Assembly: GCF_010389155.1 (NCBI RefSeq)
Contig: NC_057761.1
Location: 10,728,501 to 10,792,500 of the forward strand
Reading direction: 5' to 3'
Source: Erigeron canadensis
Lineage: Eukaryota > Streptophyta > Magnoliopsida > Asterales > Asteraceae
Length of the DNA: 64,000 bases
Shown here in pieces: positions 47,487 to 57,605 of the stretch. The notes below the pieces were generated by a model. The model did no database searches, was not told the origin of the DNA, and saw nothing but the letters and a program-made list of their open reading frames with translations. The translations under genes and the position numbers were made by a program. Positions within the stretch are counted from its first letter, which is position 1; each line of letters starts with the position of its first letter.

Positions 47487-50400
47487 ATGAAACAGGAATT
47501 TGAGAGAGAATTAATTAGCATGGATGTAGAGGTAGATGAACGAGGAGGTGATGTGTCAACAACTGCTGCCTCACCACTAGTAATTCTTCATGGCGCCAGC
47601 AGCAGCAGCAGCAGGAGGTCTAAAGGTAACCAATCCCCTTTCATGTTTGTTCTACTATATAGTCTTATATACTTATATATATATATAGTGAAATGAAAAT
47701 TAAGCGGATATGTATAAGTGTTTAAAGAAACACGAAAATTCCATTTGCCCGTTGAAGATTATTAAATGTACATGTTGGATCCCTTGGACTTGAGGGACTT
47801 GCGGTGTACCCGTCCCCCCCAACCCTTAACATCAACCGTTGTTTCATCCATATAACTACTTGCACACAAGTTTATAAAGTAGACGGATCGAAAGGGAAAG
47901 TCAAACTTTTGTTTTGCGGCCATTTTCTAGACTTTTACCCTGGCCCATCCCTCAAGATGTTTAACTAGTAAGATTTAACCAAGACGACCGCCAGGATGTT
48001 TTGCCTAGCACTATACCACCTTTTACAAATTGTTTATGACAAATACCTCATACCAACGTTGCCTTTTGCGTTATTGCGTAGTAGTGCCTTGTAAACCAAA
48101 AGGAGGTTATGACTTCAAATCTTGGAATAGTCATTGTTTTAATAACTAGTTTGACTGACAAAGGGAACAAATATTCCATCATGGTTCCAGTTTGTATGCA
48201 TTTGCTAGTTGCTACCAAATGTAAATTCTTATGATTGAATTTAGGGTTACTACAATTGCTTGTTGTTAGAGCAACAACTGGTATGATATAAAAGTTCACG
48301 ATGAACATTGAATTGTTATTGAATTGCTGAGTTTCAGAATTTTAATCATTAGTTGATAAATTAAGCAAGTCAAAAATTACAATATAGGGCTAATTGGTTT
48401 AAAAGGTCCTAAACTTGTCACTTTTTCTTATTTAAGGAGCTAACGTAAAGTTCATATAACGTGAAGTATAACGTGACAATTCTCATATAACATAGGACCG
48501 AAAACCACTATCTGGTTTTTGATGTCTACGTGGCTTGGTTTTGTGTGTGTTTGACTGATGGAGAAAAATTATGTCGACTATTTTATTATCATCACAACCA
48601 CTAACCAGCCAACTACCATTCTCAATCTATAATTCCCAAAATCCTTTTCCTGCATTTCATCATTCCACCAAATTCCCTACCTTTGTTTTTCATCTCAAAC
48701 CCCATAAAAGTACAATCGTTCATATATTTTCTTACCAAAAACCCCTCAATCTTTCTTACCTGATTCAAAATCCGAATTTATTATCAATATTTACCTTTTT
48801 TCCATTAAAGCTTCAAACATTATTTCAAGTTCTTACCAAAAACAATAAATCTTTACCCGAAATACCCACCAAGATTTTATCAATTATTTCCCCATAATGT
48901 GGCCATTGTGGAGGCAGCGATGGTGGCGGCTTAGAGGTGATGATGGTCGTGGTGGTGATTGTCGCGACTATAGAGGCGATGATGGTCAGATGGTGACGGT
49001 TGTGAAATTCCGATATTTTTGCAAATATAATCAACTGAGTAGCGCTAATCCTGTCAATACAACTAATAATAAACAATCTTCTCACGAACAACGCGAAGAA
49101 GAATGATCATCCCTTGCGGTGCTGCAGCCGATTCCGGTGACGGTGGAGATAGCAGCGATCCGATGGATAAAGGCAACAGCGGTGGTGACCCGTTGATAAA
49201 TTTCTCTTGTAACAATAATGAAATTGATATTTATGTGGGAATTAAAAATATTGAGGGGATATTTATGTGGGAAGATCTGATGAGTTTGTGGAGTTTGGGA
49301 AGTAAAAGTAAAGGTTGTTGGCTATATGTACGAAGAAAAGAAAAGAGCTTTTGTGTTGACTATATGTACGAAGAACATGACTACATGGCTGCCAACATGT
49401 TCCAAAACTACCATACGTGTCACAAAACAACCATCCGGTATTTTTAGTACTTGAAATAGACGGTGTGTGCCACGTTATAACCCATGTTATTTGAAATTTT
49501 ATGATGGCCCCTATATTAAGAAAAAGTGACAAGTTCAGGACCTTTTAAACCAATTAGCCCTACAATACACTATTGGCTTGTGAAATTAATTAACCAATTA
49601 TTTAGAAACTTCGTATATTGTTATTGAATTAAATAGGGTGATCGAGATATGCTTTTATGTTATTTATATTTGTCCAGCCAACCACATTCAATTTGTGGTA
49701 TGAGTCTTGGAATTACTCTTATGTTCAAACTATAACGATGAATATATTCAATTGAAGAATATGATACATGTAGAGAAGTTTATAACAGATGCCATTATAC
49801 CAGCATATGTGACTATCTGCAGTGTCTTACAAACCAAGAGGTTGTGGTGGGTTCAGCATTGTGGTATTCATAGTTTCAGTTATTACTTATTATTTTTATG
49901 TTACCATAAAATTCGCATAATGATTCAAGTTTTCAACCCCCATGATTATTGTCAATGACTCACACTTTATTAAGCTTTACCCCATCAATACTTTTAGTGT
50001 CAGTTGTACCTCCTATGAAGGCTTTGTTATATGTAATGAGTCATATGCCCGCGCAATGCGGCGGTGATGGTGGTGGCGGTGACGGGTGGCAGTGGTGGCA
50101 TTGACGGGCGGTGACGGGTGGTGGGGGCTGCAATAGTGGTGAATATAAAAGTAATTGATGATTTGATGTTAAAGGAGGTAATGTTGTCTATATGTATGAA
50201 GAAAAGAAAAGAGCTTTTGTGTTGACTATATGTACGAAGAACATGATCTACATGGCTGCCAACATGTTCCAAAACTACCATACGTGTCACAAAATAACCA
50301 TCCGGTATTTTTAGTACTTGAAATAGACGGTGTGTGCCATGTTATAACCCATGTTATATGAAATTTTACGTTGGCCCCTATATTAAGAAAAAGTGACAAG

Positions 50401-53400
50401 TTCAGGACCTTTTAAACCAATCAGCCCTACAATACACTATTGGCTTGTGAAATTAATTAACAAATTATTTAGAAACTTCGTATATTATTATTGAATTAAA
50501 TAGGGTGATCGAGATATGCTTTTATGTTATTTAAATTTGTCCTGCCAATCACGTTCAATTTGTGGTATGAGTCTTGGAATTACTCTTAAGTTCAAACTAT
50601 AACAATGAATATATTCAATTGAAGAATAAGATACATGTAGAGAAGTTTATAACAAATGCCATTATACCAGCATGTGTGACTGTCTGCAGTGTCTTACAAA
50701 CCAAGAGGTTGTGGTGGGTTTAGCATAGTGGTAGTCATAGTTTCAGTTATTACTTTTTATTTTTATTTTACCATAAAATTCGCATAATGATTCAAGTTTT
50801 CAACCCCCATGATTATTGTCAATGACTCGCACTTTATTAAGCTTTACCCCATCAATACTTTTAGCGTCAGTTGTACCTCCTATGAAGGCTTTATTATATG
50901 TAATGAGTCATATGCCCGCGCAATGCGGCGGTGATGGTGATGGCGGCGACGGGTGGTGGGGGTTGCAATAGTGGTGAATATAAAAGTAATTGATGATTTG
51001 ATGTTAAAAGAGGTAATGTTGTAAATTATTTCATTAAGGGTATTATAAGTATATTAGGTGGAGATGTTTAAATTAATGAATAAAGGAGAGGATATTTTAG
51101 GTAATTCAATTCCTTATTTGAGATTTTTCGGGGTGGGTTCCTCTTTTACAAGGTATTATAGATATAGATATAGATATAGATTATAGATATAGATATTGTA
51201 ATGTAATGTAATGGGATTTGTACTCAAGTACATCTAGTTTTAGGTTGTTACCTGGTAAAACCCCTACCCAAGTCCTTGTCTTATTAATTGTGGGTGCCAT
51301 CTTTCTGTAATAAAAAGCTCTGACATCAAAAACTTCGCTAAATTACATCAATGATGTTTACATGTGCTTTTGCAGCTATACATCAGTTCACCCAACAAAC
51401 TCTCCCTGCTTGTAAACCTGTTCTAACACCAGCATGGGTATGCATCATATCTTACCTAATTGTTGGTTACTAAACTATCTTGATGTGGGTACTGATATAT
51501 CTCATTTTAAGTTTCATAGTCGTACGTGTTATTTTATGCTTTATGTGCTTTTCTTTTCAGGTCATTGGGACATTCTTTTTTATGGGTGTCATTTTCATCC
51601 CTGTTGGGTTAATTTCTCTTCATGCTTCTCAAAGTGTAAGCTTCACCTCTTGTTTCTCTCACGACTGATTGCCCTCGCTATGTTATTTTTCTTAATTTGC
51701 AACCTCTTTTGTTTTTTTTTTTCTCTTCTGATCCTCCAATAATGCCTACTCCTTAAAAATGGGATTTTGTGGAATAAGCTTTTGAATTTTAGCAATTCCT
51801 TTTAAAAAATTACAAAAATCCTAACATTTTTCTATCCATCCATGAGGTAAATGAGTAGTGACTCCACCAATACGAAAGTAATTGTGCATCATTTGCATAC
51901 CGGTGGCAGCTTCGAACGTGGCAAATGGGCGGTTATATGGTTTGGGTAACAAGCTAAAAAGGGTTAGGTTGGTCGGGATCACTTTTTAGTTTTAGGTAAA
52001 TAACTAGCGTGTTAATATGATTGAGATAACTATTCAATCACAATATTAAATTAATGGTATATAGGAGATTGAATGCATTAAGACATTAAGTATACACTTT
52101 TAGTGACCTTAGCTCATTTGAGATGCCTTTATAATTATACGAAAGTATCTGATTTGGCACGATTAAGATAAGGGATTAGTTTCCTGGAATGTAACTATCT
52201 TTGTCCGAATGTCTATAGTAGGAAAAAACTAAAGTTATGTGTATTGTATGTAAGCAACTTGAAAAAATGTTTATTGTATGTAAGACTACATACGTGGCAA
52301 CCATATACAGGTGCCACTTGTCAGATTGTAATTGGTTGAAACGAAATTCTTACATACAATAAACATTATTTCAAAGTTGTTTACATACAATACACACAAC
52401 TTTAGTTATTTCCTACTATAGACATTCGTTCAAAGTTTCTTACATTCTAAGCAACTAATCCCTTAAGATAAATCATAACCCAAAACAGCCAATCATTAGC
52501 AAATGTGTCCTTATTGCTGCTTATAGTACTACAGATAGTCAGAAGTCTATTAAACTGGACTTACTTTACGTTGCATTTGTAGGTTCATGAAATTGTGGAT
52601 AGATATGATACTGAGTGTATTCCAGACATGTTTAAGAGCAACAAGGTAGCATATATCAAGAATGCATCAGCTCCGAAAAGTTGTCACCGTTATCTAAAGG
52701 TGATAATTTCTTTTCTGTAGCTGACGAATTATGCCAATTAAATGATTTTCTTTTATTGAGTGTATGTCTCATCAAGCATTTGTCTGTTGGTTCGATTTTT
52801 GATGTAGGTGCACAAGCCTATGAAAGCTCCAATTTATATCTATTATCAGCTGGACAACTATTACCAAAACCATAGGAGGTTAGTTACAATATTTTTCTGG
52901 ATTCGGGTCTTAGCCGTATTTTTGTCAAACTTTGCCTTTTCCAAACAGGAGAAACATTAATCCTTGGATGTTAAACATAGTACTTTAATTTGTTAGATAC
53001 AAAAAATGATTTATGTTGGTTACAATATCAATCTCTCATGAACAGTTTTCAGTTTCTACTTCTATGTGTAATATTGAATTTATTCTATCAGTAAGTTCAC
53101 AAAACCACTGTACTCTCTCCAATTTCTTAAGAAAGTCTCTAAACTTATATCATTTTATGCATATTGATTCAAACATGTGTGCAATCAGGTACGTAAAAAG
53201 TAGAAGTGATGAGCAGCTTCTACGTGGACTAGGATACAACAAAACAGGTTCCTGTGAACCTTTAGCACTTGAGAATGGTCTCCCAGTAGTACCTTGTGGA
53301 TTAGTTGCATGGAGTTTATTTAACGACACCTATTCCTTTTCACGCGGGACAAACAAATTGGAAGTTGAAAAAAAAAACATCGCATGGAAGAGTGACCGGG

Positions 53401-55641
53401 ATCACAAATTTGGCAAACAGGTTTATCCCTTCAATTTCCAGAATAGCTCTTTTGTTGGTGGTGGAAAGCTAGATACAACTATCCCCGTGAGTGTCCCACC
53501 TTGTTTTATTATTATTTTTTTGAACTACAATGTCTGTACTAGTGAATTTTTTTTATAGTTATATCTGTTACCTTTTAACTAATGGAACCTTTACACCTTA
53601 TTTTTTTTAAAATTATTTCAGCTTAGTGATCAAGAGGATCTCATTGTGTGGATGCGGACTGCTGCTTTTCCAAGTTTTCGTAAATTATATGGGAGAATTG
53701 AAGAGGATTTAGAAGAAGATGACATCATAGTAGTACATCTCATGAACAATTATAATACATACAGTTTTGGTGGGAAAAAAATGCTTGTACTTTCCACATC
53801 AAGCTGGTTAGGAGGAAAGAATGGCTTTCTTGGGGTAGCGTACATATTTGTTGGCTCATCTGCCATATTGATTGCCCTAATTTTCTTGTTGCTTCATGTC
53901 AAAAATCCAAGGTAACTAACTCGTCCACAAGATACCAAGTGAATTCTTACTTCATATACCACCTAAATTCTGCACTCATGTGCTTTTATTTACATTGGAT
54001 ACCACACAATTAAGAGTTATATTGGTAGTCCATTGTAGCTATTATCAATGAGAGCATGATCGTGGCAGGTGATGTAGGTCCAATGTTGGCAAATTAACAT
54101 GAGAAAATTCTGATTACATATAAAAGGTAGTGGAGCAGATAGCTACCGATCTGGACCATGTGGTTGTGATGGTCAGGGGTGCAACAGCATGGCCGCGTTT
54201 TTAGTTGAGATGAGAGTTGGGGTTTGCTCACACTTTTGCCATGCGTTTGTCCTGGAATATGAATTGATATTCATAACTGAGAGGAATCTGTGATAAATAA
54301 GGTGTATATGGGGTTCATGGGTTGAGAATAATATATAAAACAGGGAAACAGAAACCCTATGGACGACCAACGATTTAGAAAAAAAAAAGCCATCTTGCTA
54401 AAGGTGGCAAAGTGGGTGGTTTGGGCAGGTTGGTAACAGGTAAATTTTGGGACTGGTCACGCCACAGGTTTTGTCTAGTAGAACTAGTGAACTTTTTCAT
54501 AAATAATCAGCATATCAAATATGATTAGAAAAGCTATGTTATTATAATATAAAAGTCTGCATGTTCTATAAATAAATGATTAAGGGTTTAATTCATAGAA
54601 ATTACACTTTGGGGAATTTTTGACCATTAATAAAAGTACACTTTGGGGGACTTTTGACCATATAACCTATTTGACCCGTTTTTATAAGCCTTTTGTTTTT
54701 GTTTTTTTGTATTTTATCCATTATATATAAGACTTAACCCTAATTGATTGAATGGGTGGAATTTGCCCCCTCTAGTTAACAGTATGGATTTAGAATATAA
54801 TCACTAAGTCCATCCTCATATCTCCCTAGAAGAATTATAAGCTTATCACTAATGTCAGGCCTTTTCTTGGTAGGGATTTCTTCCACTTCTTTAGTGTTTG
54901 CTGTCCTTGTTAAGGATTTCCTAATGAATAACAACCGTCGTTAGAGAACTGGAAAGACAACACAATTCTATTTTCATGTTGTATCACATATTTAGGTGGA
55001 GATACAACATCTGTTACCTGTCCTTCTTGGTAGCAATTTTGTTTGATGGAAGAGAAATGAAAAGTAGTCTTACATGTTTGAGCAGAGTGTAAGCATACCA
55101 GTTCATGGCAGACTTCTTGTTTGAGATTGTGTGGACTAGATGTTTCATATGCAGGTTGGATGTTCAACCATATAGATTGATGTGTTTCTACAATGGTAGT
55201 TAGGAAGACACCTACATCAAGAATAACCACTCTTCTTGGTGCATGTGAAATCTTAACAATTTTGACTGTAGTTAGGTGCAATCAGGGATGCCAACTACCA
55301 AGCTAGACTCAAAATGTTATGCTAAGTTTGAACTTGATTCGATAGTTAGACTCATCGTACTTTCCAGGTTTTGCAGATATGCCCTTGTGAAGAAATGGAA
55401 GTTATAACTTACAATGCTTTTTCTAACAAGAATACATAGTTTAAGGATGAAATTTTGCAGTTTAACTACAATGATAGACACCGCAATTTCTGTAAATATT
55501 GCACCAGTGTTCATAGGATGTTCCTTTGTTTGAGAGTTTTATAACTGAGTTTTTTTAAACTATTTCCTCTGTTTCTTTCTGGGCAGACCATATGGAGACA
55601 CAATGTATTTATCTGGCAACAGGAAGGAGATTTCTCGTTAA
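47487..55641 (+). CDS. ALA-interacting subunit (CDC50/LEM3 family)
   Basis: Eight exons: 47487-47625, 51376-51437, 51561-51635, 52583-52699, 52808-52878, 53189-53486, 53622-53911, 55587-55641. The product is 368 aa with consistent phases. It is the beta subunit that P4-ATPase phospholipid flippases (ALA proteins) need to leave the ER and to work. Family marks include [17 protein letters not shown] before the first membrane span (about 67-89, [20 protein letters not shown]), [12 protein letters not shown], then [33 protein letters not shown] and [40 protein letters not shown] leads to [10 protein letters not shown] and a second span at about 324-346, and the tail is short and cytosolic. Cysteines and NKT, NDT and NSS glycosylation sites lie in the lumenal loop. 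The ATG at 47487 has an in-frame stop just before it. An alternative is an upstream exon ending in ATG at 47358 spliced to 47496, giving MEFEREL. Intron 1 is 3.75 kb and filled with transposons. Confidence 0.93.
48387..49560. mobile_element. Mutator-like element (Pack-MULE type) in ALIS intron 1
   Basis: The inverted ends of about 43 bp start GGGCTAATTGGTTTAAAAGG on both sides and differ by one base over that length. They are flanked by 9 bp duplications TACAATATA (48378-48386) and TACAATACA (49561-49569). A 9 bp duplication and long TIRs identify a MULE. There is no transposase. The interior carries a gene-like ORF and a GGTGGCGGC-rich Helitron-like scrap, so it is probably a gene-capturing MULE. 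Confidence 0.8.
48571..48897 (+). pseudogene. Gene fragment captured in the MULE
   Basis: A 108-codon frame begins [17 protein letters not shown]. It is rich in Ser, Thr, Pro, Leu and Lys and nearly free of acidic residues until its last quarter, like a plastid or mitochondrial targeting sequence. A second piece in another frame (about 49103-49250) reads [19 protein letters not shown], a Gly/Asp-rich stretch such as often follows a plastid presequence. I do not recognise the parent gene. It could be the first exon of a nuclear-encoded organellar protein, or a chance frame. Confidence 0.35.
49322..51022. repeat. Tandem duplication (866 + 835 bp) in ALIS intron 1
   Basis: CTATATGTACGAAGAAAAG at 49322 recurs at 50188, and the following ~0.85 kb match closely, ending GAGGTAATGTTGT in both. 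The unit spans the right part of the MULE, including its right TIR and target duplication (second TIR copy near 50385-50427), and the GC-rich Helitron-like end. The duplication therefore happened after the MULE inserted. Confidence 0.9.
50903..51190 (-). mobile_element. Short Helitron-like element in ALIS intron 1
   Basis: It has the GC-rich end GCCCGCGCAATGCGG at left, then GGTGATGGCGG words, then TAAGTATATTAGGTGGAGATG. The right side reads, inward on the minus strand, ACCTTGTAAAAGAGGAACCC and ends in a (GATATA)n run that hides the exact terminus. It matches the copies at 19319, 35945, 41490 and 56732. The left end alone is also in the first tandem unit (50048-50190). Confidence 0.5.
52172..52462. 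mobile_element. MULE-type MITE in ALIS intron 3
   Basis: The 291 bp foldback element starts GGGATTAGTT and ends AACTAATCCC, and nearly the whole length pairs with itself (TGTATTGTATGTAAG with CTTACATACAATA). It is flanked by the exact 9 bp duplication TTAAGATAA (52163-52171, 52463-52471), which points to the Mutator superfamily. Confidence 0.85.
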
Positions 55642-56197
55642 AAAGTCGCCTGCATAGCAAAAGAAGTATTCTTAAATAAGAGAAGAAATTGGATTCCTGC
55701 AGATTCTGCTTTTCTTTTTTCAGTGATTCTTCTTCACAAAAAAGCAATGAGATTAAATTATATAAGCTGTCATAGTATCTTTAACTCACTCTACACACAT
55801 ATGGGTAAGCATAGAAGATCAATAGGTGATGTCAGCGCTCAAATTGCTGAATCGGATAATACAGCCAATGCATTATGTGATTACACAATGTTTGTTTAAT
55901 GTAAAGCGATATGCAATGGTGATATTAGAGTTTTCTTTGAGCTTACATTAGGACTTTTAGATGAATAGTTTGTTATTGGTAGACTTTCAGTGATATGAAT
56001 GGTGAAGCAAGATGTTCTCTTTGTCGTATCTTGCATTCTTATTGGTTTGTTTTTAGACTCAACTTTTGAATTCCAGTTCAGTTTTTTTTTCACCATTATC
56101 CTTCTCTGTCATCTTTCCTGTACCCTTTTTCTCTCTCGCAAAAACATACTTGTACAACTCACCTAGTTTACAATCATCATCTATACACTTATATTAA
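55642..56197. other. 3' region of the ALIS gene
   Basis: This is the probable 3' UTR and downstream spacer. AATAAG/AATAAA-like signals are present but none is decisive. No other gene is seen. Confidence 0.4.
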
Positions 56198-56470
56198 GGG
56201 ATAAATATTCTGGAATATAACTATGACACATTAACGTATTATGAACGAATTATGGTTTTAGACATTATATGTTGACAGCTTGATAAAAATGTTTAAATTG
56301 TATATCTGATTAATTAAAAGTTCACACGTGACAACTCGTATGGGTTGTTGTGTATATCATGTTACATGACTTAGACAATTTAAAGTTGTCAACATATAAT
56401 GTTCAAAACTTAGTTCGTTTTAACTATATATATTTGGTCATGATTAGTTACATTTTAGGAAACTTATCCC
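56198..56470. mobile_element. MULE-type MITE, relative of the one at 52172
   Basis: It starts GGGATAAATATTCTGGAATA and ends, read inward, GGGATAAGTTTCCTAAAATG, matching GGGATTAGTTTCCTGGAATG of the other copy. The inner block GTTGACA/TGTCAAC also pairs. The 9 bp flanks agree at only six positions, so the insertion is older. Confidence 0.65.
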
Positions 56471-56731
56471 ATGTATTTATATTCAATATCTATATAATAT
56501 CTATATTTATAGACGAAGTTATTGTAATTAAAAGGAAATAGGCATACATTTTATACAATGGTTTTACGTAAAATAAAACAAGTATTAAAGTAAAACAAAT
56601 AAAACAATGTTTTTCTCTTCACTGAAAATCACCGTCCATCATAAAAATTATCGTTCATGAATATTCGTGCATCAATTTAAGCATGATTTAAGGATCAAGA
56701 TCTTGTCCTAATTGTTTTACTTTAACGAGCA

Positions 56732-56900
56732 TGGTATCCGTGCAATGTGGCGGCAGTAGTGGGGAAGATGGTCTGCTTTATTAGGGATTTTGGGTAGTTA
56801 CGTAAGGAAAAAAAAATAAAAAAGTCCAATGGTAAATAAGGTATTTCAAAGATGGAAGTAATTAATAGGGGGAGGAATTTGCTTTATTAGGGAGTAGAGA
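56732..56900 (-). mobile_element. Short Helitron-like element
   Basis: On the minus strand it begins TCTCTACTCCCTAATAAAG (plus 56900 inward) and ends with CCACATTGCACGGATACC. Only 169 bp remain, with GGCGGCAGTAGTGG words near the GC-rich end. Confidence 0.5.
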
Positions 56901-56960
56901 TATTTGTTTTACAATACCCAACCCCTTTATATCAACATCAATATTGATAATATATAACTG

Positions 56961-57571
56961 TATGGGTGTTCATCGGTTCGGTTTTCGGTTATTTGGTCTA
57001 TTTGGTTCGGGTTTCGGTTTTTTTATTTTTATTTTTCAAAACCAAAACCGAATTCGAAATAGAAAAACCAAACCGAAAACAAAATTAGAATTCGGTTCAG
57101 TTTCGGTTTAAAACCGAAAAAACCAAATATGAGAAACACAAATTTACCATTTCTTTTTGTCTAAGTTGTGATTAACCAAAATATGTTCATAATTTTAATT
57201 TTCACCAAAGTAGTAAATTTAAACCATATGGATAAACAAATAACATAAGTGAAACAACTAAACTCTTGTTTGTCATCATTATTAAAAATTATTCATCAAA
57301 ATATAATTTATCTAATTTCATAAAAAAGTTAATATGATAAACAAATAGACATAAAAAGTAAAAAATACATTAATAATTGTCCATAAAAAAAAAAGATACA
57401 TAATACTAATATAGGTTATTCGGTTTTTTCGGTTAAACCAAATTCATTATCCTTTACCCATAACCAAACCAAACCCAAAACCAAATTCAAAAACGGTTTG
57501 GTTTTATTCGGTTTTTTAAACGGTTCGATTTACAGTTTAACCGGGTAAAAACCAAACCGTGAACACCCCTA
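56961..57571. mobile_element. hAT-like element rich in AACCGAA words
   Basis: It starts TATGGGTGTTC, ends GAACACCCCTA, and is flanked by the exact 8 bp duplication TATAACTG (56953-56960, 57572-57579). Both subterminal parts are rich in GGTTCGG/CCGAAAC words. It belongs to the same group as the element at 41633-42200. There is no transposase frame. Confidence 0.85.
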
Positions 57572-57605
57572 TATAACTGAGTTGTATTCATGTGAAACCA
57601 CAAAA

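Noticed and set aside
53013..53558. 181-codon frame as an independent gene
   Set aside because: It is ALIS exon 6 read through from intron 5 into intron 6.
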